Assembly: GCA_030825825.1 (NCBI GenBank)
Contig: JAPJPE010000088.1
Location: 1-5,550, forward strand
DNA: 5,550 nt
Direction: 5' to 3'
DNA from: Streptococcus sp.
GTDB taxonomy: Bacteria; Bacillota; Bacilli; Lactobacillales; Streptococcaceae
Positions 1 through 5,533 of this stretch are shown in pieces (within the stretch, counting starts at the first letter, position 1; every line of letters begins with the position of its first letter). Below the pieces are notes generated by a model, which saw nothing but the letters and a program-made list of their open reading frames with translations, made no database searches and was not told where the DNA came from. The position numbers were made by a program, and so were the translations under genes.

Positions 1-101
1 AACTTAGGTTTTGAAGCGTCTGTTCCTGTCTTAAAGGTGTGATGGTCAGCCCAGTATTTTTGCCACTTAGGCTCGATTTCTTTATGATTGTAAAAACTCA
101 T
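1..101 (-). CDS. leuS: Leucyl-tRNA synthetase, N-terminal fragment (continues beyond the left edge)
   Basis: This is the first 33 codons of a minus-strand gene cut by the window edge. The peptide starts MSFYNHKEIEPKWQKYW and continues into HHTFKTGTDASKPK, which I recognise as the start of streptococcal leucyl-tRNA synthetase. That enzyme is a cytoplasmic class I synthetase that charges tRNA-Leu. The I-E-P-K-W-Q-x-Y-W stretch near the N-terminus is typical of bacterial LeuRS. The HIGH and KMSKS catalytic motifs lie outside the window and cannot be checked. The ATG at 101-99 is chosen because a GGAGAG ribosome site (112-107) sits five bases upstream. The gene has its own extended -10 promoter and lies downstream of the peptide-binding lipoprotein's terminator, so it is probably transcribed independently. 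Identification rests on recalled family sequence over a short stretch. Confidence 0.9.
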   Translation of the reverse strand, partial: MSFYNHKEIEPKWQKYWADHHTFKTGTDASKPK

Positions 102-106
102 AGCGT

Positions 107-112
107 CTCTCC
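107..112 (-). promoter_or_regulatory. Ribosome binding site of leuS
   Basis: On the minus strand GGAGAG lies five bases before the ATG at 101-99. It fixes the leuS start. Confidence 0.75.
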
Positions 113-130
113 AATTTTCGTGATGCTCCT

Positions 131-158
131 ATTATACCATTTTTAGGCGATTTTTAAA
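131..158 (-). promoter_or_regulatory. Extended -10 promoter of leuS
   Basis: On the minus strand a perfect TATAAT (136-131) is preceded by TGG, giving the extended -10 form TGnTATAAT. The best -35 candidate, TTTAAA (158-153) with a 16-base spacer, is weak, which is compatible with an extended -10 promoter. Predicted initiation near 125 gives a leader of only about 23 bases. That is too short for a T-box riboswitch, a common regulator of synthetase genes in Firmicutes. Confidence 0.7.
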
Positions 159-171
159 GGTTCAGACAAAG

Positions 172-201
172 AAAAAGACAGGTCCCATACGGGACCTGTC
201 T
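172..201 (-). terminator. Rho-independent terminator of the peptide-binding lipoprotein gene
   Basis: The minus strand shows an 11-bp perfect stem, AGACAGGTCCC pairing with GGGACCTGTCT, around a four-base GTAT loop. It runs directly into a T tract (complement of the A run at 172-176). It starts 24 bases after the lipoprotein stop codon and ends before the leuS promoter, so it insulates the two genes. On the plus strand the stem is not followed by a T run, so it should work mainly in the minus direction. Confidence 0.9.
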
Positions 202-224
202 CTCCTGTTTTCTTCAAGAAAAGT

Positions 225-2201
225 CTATTTCACATGCTTTTCAAGTTCTTCTTGCGCTTTTTTATTGGATTTTTCTTTTTCTTTCTTCCATTGATCACGC
301 GCTTTGTCGTAGTCTTTAGCCGATACGACCTTGTCTTGAACTTCCAAATATTTATAGTTGAAGGATTGACCCTTGTGGCCTGTCCAAGCAAAGGCTGCGG
401 AGTATGGTACAGTCTTACGAACACCTGGAGAAGCTCCATCTGAATGGATCGGAATCAAGAGTGCACTATCGGTCAACCAAGCTTGAGCGGCAGCATATTT
501 TTCGTAACGCTTGTTCACATCTTTGGTTTCATTGTGCGCATCTTCGATCAATTGATCGTATTCATCAAAACCAGCTGCTTTTGCGGCCGCATTATCCGTA
601 CCAGCATCGAATCCAAAGTAGGCATTGGCATTTTCGCCAGATTTACCACTAGTGATATCAATGTAAGAAGATGGGTCCGTATAGTCTGGTCCCCAACCCA
701 AGTTATTGTTCAAATCCCAGTCTTGTTGCGATGCATTTTCAGCAAAGTAGGTAACCCGTTGCAGGTCATCATCTGAGATCATTTTCAGATCAATAACAAT
801 ATTTTCTGCTCCTAAAGTTGACTCGATCGACTGTTTGAAGGATTGGGCTTGTTTGATTCCTTCTGTATAAGTTGAAGAAGTTGGAAGGTCCAAATGAATT
901 GGGAATTCAACTCCTTGAGCCTGCAAATCTGCCTTAGCTTTGGCAAACTCTTCTTTGGCCTTGGTTGGATTGTAGAGGGTATCTTTTCCATCTGCGACAG
1001 AGACCCCTTTCCATTCATCCCCATAAGCTTCCAAGTCTTTTTCTACTGCATCCCCAAATTGTTGGCCATTGATTTGGACAAAGTTTGGTGGCGTAAAGGT
1101 ATTACGGATGACCTTATTGGCAGCAGCTTCCCCGTTCGCCTGAGCTACATATGCCTTACGGTTGAAGGCAAACATAATGGCTTGACGGAAGTCTTTATTT
1201 AAAATTGCTTTCTTAGTTGAAGTCTTTTGAGCATCTGTGGTCTTGGCTGTAATTTCATAAGACTGACGGTCAATGTTGAAGGAAAGGTTGTAGGTTGAGG
1301 AACCTTGGTCACTAAAGACGATATCGTCTTTGTGCTTCTTCTCTACACTCTTATAGTTAGAGCCACTTGGGAAGACACGGGCAACCGTATAGTCGCCTTT
1401 ATCAAATCCACGGATCAAGGATTCTGAATCTTGTCCATCATAATAGGTCAACTTGACTTTACTGATCTTGACATTATCCGCATCCCAATATGTTGGGTTC
1501 TTTTCCAAGGTCGCAGAAGATTTAGAAGTGATGGACTTGATCAAATAAGGACCGCAGTAGAGGATACTAGATGGAGAAGTCCCTTGACCATAGTCATCTC
1601 CTTTAGATTTCAGGAATTCTTCGTTAACCGGCATCAAGATCCCCATCGTAGTCTTAGAATTCCAGAAACTTTCCGGTTGGCTCAAGGTATATTGAACGGT
1701 ATAATCATCAATAGCCTTTACTCCAACAGTTGAGAAATCAGATGTCTTCCCTGAAACATAATCATCCAAGCCTTTGACAGATTTTTGGACCAAGTAAATC
1801 GCTTGTGATTTCTTGTCTGCCGCGTGTTTGAGGCCTGTGACAAAGTCTTGGGCTTTGACTTCTCCATATTCTTCCCCTTCAGAAGTCATCCATTTGACCC
1901 CTTTACGGAGTTTATAAGTATAGGTCAAGCCATCCTTGGAAACAGTCCAGTCTTTAGCAAGCGATGGGATCAAATTCCCATACTTGTCCACTTCCAACAA
2001 GCCATCTATCGCATTTCCTGTAAACTCGGAAGTCGATTTTTTATTAGAAATCGAATAGTCGAGTGTATCCGGATCCTGGGTATAGACATAGCTAAATGTC
2101 TGACCACCAGAGCTACTAGATTTTCCTCCTGAGCAGGATGCCAGTACACCAGCTGATAAAAGCAGAGCGCTGGTAGCTAAGAGTACCTTCCCTTTGTTCA
2201 T
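225..2201 (-). CDS. Oligopeptide ABC transporter substrate-binding lipoprotein (AmiA/AliA/AliB family)
   Basis: This 658-residue extracytoplasmic receptor captures oligopeptides and presents them to an ABC permease. The N-terminus has a lysine-containing n-region, a hydrophobic core (about 6-21) and a lipobox V-L-A-S-C, with lipidation expected at Cys23. A Ser/Gly linker follows (about 24-33). The rest is an SBP_bac_5-type domain, including DWTVSKDGLTYTYKLRKGVKW (83-103 region), AQDFVTGLKHA (117-127) and GWGPDYTDPSSY (502-513). A charged, probably helical tail (about 628-658) ends in HVK, as recalled for pneumococcal AmiA. Length agrees with AmiA/AliA/AliB (about 650-660). An in-frame GTG at 2210 is rejected as start: GAGGTGA (2213-2207) overlaps it and is correctly spaced for the ATG at 2201. 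No permease or ATPase gene is adjacent in the window, so it may be an orphan receptor like AliA or AliB that shares the Ami permease. Which paralogue it is cannot be decided here. Peptide specificity is unknown. Confidence 0.93.
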   Translation of the reverse strand: MNKGKVLLATSALLLSAGVLASCSGGKSSSSGGQTFSYVYTQDPDTLDYSISNKKSTSEFTGNAIDGLLEVDKYGNLIPSLAKDWTVSKDGLTYTYKLRKGVKWMTSEGEEYGEVKAQDFVTGLKHAADKKSQAIYLVQKSVKGLDDYVSGKTSDFSTVGVKAIDDYTVQYTLSQPESFWNSKTTMGILMPVNEEFLKSKGDDYGQGTSPSSILYCGPYLIKSITSKSSATLEKNPTYWDADNVKISKVKLTYYDGQDSESLIRGFDKGDYTVARVFPSGSNYKSVEKKHKDDIVFSDQGSSTYNLSFNIDRQSYEITAKTTDAQKTSTKKAILNKDFRQAIMFAFNRKAYVAQANGEAAANKVIRNTFTPPNFVQINGQQFGDAVEKDLEAYGDEWKGVSVADGKDTLYNPTKAKEEFAKAKADLQAQGVEFPIHLDLPTSSTYTEGIKQAQSFKQSIESTLGAENIVIDLKMISDDDLQRVTYFAENASQQDWDLNNNLGWGPDYTDPSSYIDITSGKSGENANAYFGFDAGTDNAAAKAAGFDEYDQLIEDAHNETKDVNKRYEKYAAAQAWLTDSALLIPIHSDGASPGVRKTVPYSAAFAWTGHKGQSFNYKYLEVQDKVVSAKDYDKARDQWKKEKEKSNKKAQEELEKHVK

Positions 2202-2206
2202 ATAAA

Positions 2207-2213
2207 TCACCTC
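2207..2213 (-). promoter_or_regulatory. Ribosome binding site deciding the lipoprotein start
   Basis: GAGGTGA on the minus strand lies five bases before the ATG at 2201-2199. It overlaps the upstream in-frame GTG (2210-2208), so that GTG is not the start. Confidence 0.8.
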
Positions 2214-2241
2214 ATTGTAAAAAATGTTATACTCAATTTAA

Positions 2242-2269
2242 ATTATAGCACTTTCTAGGGAAATGTAAA
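2242..2269 (-). promoter_or_regulatory. Promoter of the peptide-binding lipoprotein gene
   Basis: On the minus strand, -35 TTTACA (2269-2264) and a perfect -10 TATAAT (2247-2242) are separated by 16 bases. The -10 is preceded by TGC, giving an extended -10. Initiation is expected near 2235, leaving a leader of about 34 bases. The cre-like site at 2263-2277 covers the -35. Confidence 0.8.
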
Positions 2270-2277
2270 CGCTTTTA
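2263..2277 (+). promoter_or_regulatory. Catabolite responsive element (cre)-like CcpA site over the lipoprotein -35
   Basis: The plus strand reads ATGTAAACGCTTTTA. This matches the published cre consensus WTGNAANCGNWNNCW at every defined position except one, T instead of C at position 14. GTAAACGCTTTTAC (2265-2278) is a near-palindrome with 12 of 14 positions symmetric around the central GC. It overlaps the -35 hexamer of the lipoprotein promoter, so CcpA binding would be expected to repress transcription when preferred sugars are available. It lies about 105 bases upstream of the predicted start of the divergent gene, so an effect there is less likely. CcpA binding is inferred. Confidence 0.65.
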
Positions 2278-2341
2278 CTGCGAAATTATTCTATTTTTTC
2301 TTTATTTTTTCAATTTCTACTTTTTCTAGAATTTTTTCAAG

Positions 2342-2368
2342 TTGAATCTCTGGCCTGTATGATATAAT
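2342..2368 (+). promoter_or_regulatory. Extended -10 promoter of the carboxypeptidase gene
   Basis: TATAAT (2363-2368) is preceded by TGA, giving an extended -10. The best -35 candidate is TTGAAT (2342-2347), with a short 15-base spacer. A run of T tracts lies upstream (2294-2337) and could act as an UP-like element. The predicted transcription start (about 2374-2376) falls on the ATG at 2376, which raises the possibility of a leaderless transcript. Confidence 0.65.
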
Positions 2369-2375
2369 GGAATCT

Positions 2376-3689
2376 ATGAATTATGTGAGACATTTACACA
2401 AACGACTAAAACACAGCCTCTTGTCCCTCCTTGTAGGAGTCTTGACATTAGGCCCTATTTCCACTGCCTTTGCGGACGACATCTACCAGCAAGAAGATGT
2501 CATGAAAATCGCAGCTGATGCTGGACTGGTATTGGATGATTTTTACAAGCCTAAGGCTGACATCGTCATCGACGCCAATACTGGAGCTATATTGTACGGA
2601 GACAATATCGACACGGTCCGGGACTCAGGAAGCATGGCCAAACTCATGAGTGCCTATGTAGTCTTTCGGGCCCTCAAAGAAGGCAAGATCAAATATGATA
2701 CCGTGGTTACAGCAACAGAGGCAGACCAAGCCATCTCGGAAAACAATCTGTTAAGTAACTCACCTATTGTAGCTGGTGTTGACTACAAAGTATCTGAATT
2801 GATCAAGATGCTCTTTGTTCCATCTTCCAGTGCGGCCGTGATTATGCTGGCCAACGCCGTTACTGACAATGATCCCGATAAGTTTTTGGACTTAATGAAT
2901 CAGTACGCACAAGAAATGGGGATGAGCCATACCAAATGGCACAATCCAAATGGGGCGATGATTTCGGTCCTTCAGGGCTACTACAATCCTCAGCGCTACG
3001 ACGTCAATGCCAATAACGAAATCACAGCGCGGGACATGTCTATTCTGGCTTATCACATCGTAAACGACCTGCCAGAAATGTTGGAATACACCAAGCAAGC
3101 TCATACTACGATCATGGAAGGAACCCCTTACGAGCAAAGCTACGATAATTACAACACTTCCCTCGAAGGTGGAAAATTCGCCCTTAAAGGAACAGATGGA
3201 CTCAAAACTGGATCCAGCCCGACTGCTGACTACAACTACACCGCGACAACCAAGCGGGGTAAACAGCGGATTATCGAAGTGATTTTGGGGGTTGGGAACT
3301 ACGATGTCGAGATCGCCGAAAGCTACCGCAATCAAATCGGGAATACCTTGGCTGAGAAAATGTTCGCAGACTACCAGTATAAAAAAATCCTCTCTGCAGG
3401 CGATCATACCATCGACGGGAAGACCATTCACTTGAAGCAAGACTTCTATGCGACCGTTAAGAAGGGGACGAAGCCAGCGCTAAAACTAGAAAATAACCGC
3501 CTAGTCGTCCAGAACGGCTTGCAACAGGTATCTCCAAGCATTAAACCGGGAGTGGCCGTCAGTGAGTCTAAAGCAACGACCTCTAGCAGTAAAAGCAAGG
3601 GACTCGATGTTATGTGGCTCTTCTGCTTCTTGCCTGCCGGAATTTTATACCTGATCTTTAAACAAACCGATCCAAAAAGAAGAAAATAG
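2376..3689 (+). CDS. D-alanyl-D-alanine carboxypeptidase-like penicillin-binding protein (peptidase S11, DacA/PBP3 type)
   Basis: This 437-residue low-molecular-weight penicillin-binding protein is expected to remove the terminal D-Ala from peptidoglycan pentapeptides outside the membrane. Numbered from the ATG at 2376, a signal peptide (basic R/H/K region, core about 15-29) probably ends at A-F-A before D34. The S11 domain follows: DANTGAILY (66-74), SxxK box SMAK (Ser86, Lys89), second box S-S-S (150-152) where SxN is usual, WHNPNG (188-193), and KTG (277-279). A smaller C-terminal domain leads to a Ser/Thr/Lys linker, a hydrophobic helix (about 413-428) and a basic end, KQTDPKRRK, consistent with membrane anchoring. 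The in-frame ATG at 2367 overlaps the -10 box, so the ATG at 2376 is preferred; GTG at 2385 is also possible. No proper ribosome site precedes any of them. The missing Asn leaves full catalytic activity uncertain. It could be a second carboxypeptidase paralogue beside the main dacA, so no symbol is assigned. Confidence 0.88.
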   Translation: MNYVRHLHKRLKHSLLSLLVGVLTLGPISTAFADDIYQQEDVMKIAADAGLVLDDFYKPKADIVIDANTGAILYGDNIDTVRDSGSMAKLMSAYVVFRALKEGKIKYDTVVTATEADQAISENNLLSNSPIVAGVDYKVSELIKMLFVPSSSAAVIMLANAVTDNDPDKFLDLMNQYAQEMGMSHTKWHNPNGAMISVLQGYYNPQRYDVNANNEITARDMSILAYHIVNDLPEMLEYTKQAHTTIMEGTPYEQSYDNYNTSLEGGKFALKGTDGLKTGSSPTADYNYTATTKRGKQRIIEVILGVGNYDVEIAESYRNQIGNTLAEKMFADYQYKKILSAGDHTIDGKTIHLKQDFYATVKKGTKPALKLENNRLVVQNGLQQVSPSIKPGVAVSESKATTSSSKSKGLDVMWLFCFLPAGILYLIFKQTDPKRRK

Positions 3690-3692
3690 GAA

Positions 3693-3727
3693 AAGAACTC
3701 CCATTACTATAAGGTATGGGAGTTCTT
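3693..3727. terminator. Shared terminator between convergent carboxypeptidase gene and gldA
   Basis: A 12-bp perfect stem (AAGAACTCCCAT, 3693-3704, with ATGGGAGTTCTT, 3716-3727) encloses an 11-base loop. It begins three bases after the carboxypeptidase stop and lies 20 bases beyond the gldA stop. Read on the minus strand it is followed by TTCC and further T-rich sequence. On the plus strand the run after it is poorer (GGTTTG). It probably serves both genes, more strongly gldA. Confidence 0.8.
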
Positions 3728-3747
3728 GGTTTGTCGACAAAGCCATC

Positions 3748-4839
3748 TTAGGCCAAACCTTGAACGTAGGCATCTACTGCTACGATGGCTTGAGCAATAT
3801 CAGAAGCCTTCACTTCAAATGGCATTTGATGGATGGTTTCTCCTTCGATGGTGGCCTGTTGGCCAACCTTGAGAAGATCTTCATAACTTGCAGTTTCAAG
3901 ATGCATTTCTTTCAGAGTGGTTGGCATACCGATTTGTTGATAGAAATGAATGTATTTATTCAATTCTTCCTTAGGACGGTTTTCTAAGAACAATTGAACT
4001 AGCGTTCCGTAGGCTACTTTTTCACCGTGAGTCAAATGGTGGATGTCCCCAGTAAGGGCTGTAAAGCCATTATGGATGGCATGGGCAGCTGCTAACCCAC
4101 CACTTTCAAACCCAATACCACTAAGAAGGGTATTGGCTTCAATGATGTTTTCAAGAGCAGGGGTTACGACTTTTGCTTCACAAGCAGCCATGGCTTGGAG
4201 TCCATCAGCAAATAAGGTTTCTTCACAACGTTGTGCAATGGCGACACCCGCTAAGGTTTGTCGTTGACCCAACATGGTTTTTCCATTCGCTTGCATCACT
4301 GCACGCGCTTCTACCCAAGTTGCTAGGCCATCTGCGATACCAGAAGCGAGCAAGCGTTTTGGTGCTTGAGAGATCACTTTGCTATCCACCAAGACCAATT
4401 CTGGGTTTTTAGAATAGAAAATATAGCGAGCAAAGGCACCTTCATCCGTGTAGATAACTGACAAAGCGGAAACGGGAGCATCTGTAGAGGCAATGGTAGG
4501 GGCAATCACAACTGGTGATTTTAAAAGATCGGCAATAGCTTTCGCACTATCGATGGTCTTTCCTCCACCAAGTCCAATGACCAAATCACAGCCATTTTCT
4601 TCTGCCAAACTAACCACACGATTGATTTCGTTATCAGAAGCTTCTCCATTAAAGAAGACTGGCAAGACTGTAAATCCATACCGAAGGAGATATTTTTCAA
4701 ATCGTTCTCCTACGATTTCATAGACTACTGAGTCGCATAGTAATACAGGATGACTCCCCAGTTCTAAAATAGGTTTTGCATTTTCAAATAAGGCATTTTC
4801 CCCTTGAATGTAACGTGACGGACTTGCAAAATTTCTCAT
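3748..4839 (-). CDS. gldA: Glycerol dehydrogenase (NAD-dependent, zinc-containing)
   Basis: This 363-residue cytoplasmic enzyme of the iron-type alcohol dehydrogenase superfamily oxidises glycerol to dihydroxyacetone with NAD+, or works in reverse. The dinucleotide-binding segment reads DLVIGLGGGKTIDSAKA (85-101), followed by APTIASTDAP (113-122), both characteristic of GldA. Metal ligands are expected at Asp170 (SGIAD), His253 (AAAHAIH) and His271 (LTHGEK). These keep a constant offset of three from the Asp173, His256 and His274 ligands known for the Geobacillus stearothermophilus enzyme. The reading frame extends upstream to 4887, but the ATG at 4839 is chosen: AGGAGG (4850-4845) sits five bases before it and family proteins start here. 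It follows talC after a 14-base gap, so the two are co-transcribed and probably translationally coupled. Together they link glycerol or dihydroxyacetone to fructose-6-phosphate. The operon promoter is outside the window. Length is normal and the frame is intact. Confidence 0.95.
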   Translation of the reverse strand: MRNFASPSRYIQGENALFENAKPILELGSHPVLLCDSVVYEIVGERFEKYLLRYGFTVLPVFFNGEASDNEINRVVSLAEENGCDLVIGLGGGKTIDSAKAIADLLKSPVVIAPTIASTDAPVSALSVIYTDEGAFARYIFYSKNPELVLVDSKVISQAPKRLLASGIADGLATWVEARAVMQANGKTMLGQRQTLAGVAIAQRCEETLFADGLQAMAACEAKVVTPALENIIEANTLLSGIGFESGGLAAAHAIHNGFTALTGDIHHLTHGEKVAYGTLVQLFLENRPKEELNKYIHFYQQIGMPTTLKEMHLETASYEDLLKVGQQATIEGETIHQMPFEVKASDIAQAIVAVDAYVQGLA

Positions 4840-4844
4840 ATACT

Positions 4845-4850
4845 CCTCCT
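4845..4850 (-). promoter_or_regulatory. Ribosome binding site of gldA
   Basis: A perfect AGGAGG on the minus strand lies in the 14-base gap after the talC stop and five bases before the gldA ATG. It decides the start against an in-frame extension of 16 codons that would overlap the end of talC. Confidence 0.9.
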
Positions 4851-4853
4851 TTA

Positions 4854-5522
4854 TCAAATTATATTCTGATGATGAATAGCTGACCAATCATTTGCAAAAT
4901 CATTCACCGCTTTTTCAATTGACGGCATTCCAAAAGCCGCTTCAAAGACATCAGCCCCAGCAGTGATGGCTTGTGCCCCTTCTTTGAATGCTCGATTGAC
5001 TTGACCGACATTCTTAAAGGATGCTGCTAGAATTTTGCTTGATGATTGATTTTTTTCGATTGAATCTGCCAATTGTGCTATTACCTGTGCTGAATCAATA
5101 TTCAAGTTCTCCATTCGATTATAATAGGGAGCAAGGTAATCTGCGCCTGCTTCAATAGCCAAAAGACCTTGAAATACAGTATAAATTGCGGTTGCAGTAA
5201 TTTTATAACCTTCTGATTTTAATGTTTTGATAGCTGCCAACCCCTCAGGAGTAACCGGAACTTTAATAAAAACATTTCCGCCACATTCTTGTCGAATTTT
5301 CGCAGCATCTTTTAAAATACCGTCATAATCTTTCGCAACAACTTGCACATGGATAGAAGGAGCTTCACCAATGATCTCCCGAACCTCATGAATCCGTTTA
5401 AAGAAATCGATTTCTCCTTCTTTTTTGGCAATTGTTGGGTTAGAGGTTACCCCAGCAAGAGGTAACACTCGAGCCCATTTTTTTATTTCATTTATATTTA
5501 AAGTATCAAGCATAAATTCCAT
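4854..5522 (-). CDS. talC: Fructose-6-phosphate aldolase / transaldolase-like protein (TalC/FSA family)
   Basis: This 222-residue cytoplasmic class I aldolase has the short single-domain form typical of fructose-6-phosphate aldolases (about 220 residues, versus over 300 for classical transaldolases). It is expected to split fructose-6-phosphate into dihydroxyacetone and glyceraldehyde-3-phosphate, or the reverse. The Schiff-base lysine is Lys87 in FIKVPVTPEG. Other active-site positions fit E. coli FsaA with an offset of zero to two: Asp6, TSNPT (26-30), Gln60, Thr111, Tyr133 in LAPYYNR, and Ser168 in AASF. Tyr133, matching FsaA Tyr131, favours aldolase over transaldolase activity, since transaldolases usually have Phe there. 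An ATG at 5528 is only one base from the GAGG (5533-5530); the ATG at 5522 is seven bases away and gives the usual MEFMLDT start. It is the first visible gene of the operon with gldA, which would consume or supply dihydroxyacetone. Upstream sequence runs out at the window edge. The sampled rows look more AT-rich than gldA. Confidence 0.93.
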   Translation of the reverse strand: MEFMLDTLNINEIKKWARVLPLAGVTSNPTIAKKEGEIDFFKRIHEVREIIGEAPSIHVQVVAKDYDGILKDAAKIRQECGGNVFIKVPVTPEGLAAIKTLKSEGYKITATAIYTVFQGLLAIEAGADYLAPYYNRMENLNIDSAQVIAQLADSIEKNQSSSKILAASFKNVGQVNRAFKEGAQAITAGADVFEAAFGMPSIEKAVNDFANDWSAIHHQNII

Positions 5523-5529
5523 ATACATA

Positions 5530-5533
5530 CCTC
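5530..5533 (-). promoter_or_regulatory. Ribosome binding site deciding the talC start
   Basis: GAGG on the minus strand (within AAAGAGG, 5536-5530) is seven bases before the ATG at 5522 but only one base from the ATG at 5528. This supports the inner start. Confidence 0.75.

Noticed and set aside
894..1202. Plus-strand open frames of about 70-110 codons inside the lipoprotein gene (for example 444-776, 894-1202, 1824-2132)
   Set aside because: All are antisense to an intact, well-recognised receptor gene, and none shows a recognisable family motif.
2226..2231. A second -10-like TATAAC downstream of the lipoprotein promoter on the minus strand
   Set aside because: No -35 candidate lies at a suitable distance, and the perfect extended -10 at 2247-2242 is a much better fit.
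2319..2335. A CodY-box-like sequence around TTCTAGAATTT
   Set aside because: Aligned with AATTTTCWGAAAATT it has about five mismatches in 15, which is expected by chance in such AT-rich DNA.
2892..3440. A 182-codon open frame on the minus strand inside the carboxypeptidase gene
   Set aside because: It lies wholly antisense to a gene with clear catalytic motifs, has no recognisable domain, and nothing marks its start. It is most likely a by-product of the codon pattern of the real gene.
4043..4723. Plus-strand open frames antisense to gldA (4043-4267, 4173-4412, 4493-4723)
   Set aside because: They overlap one another and an intact gldA with all metal ligands present. No domain was recognised.
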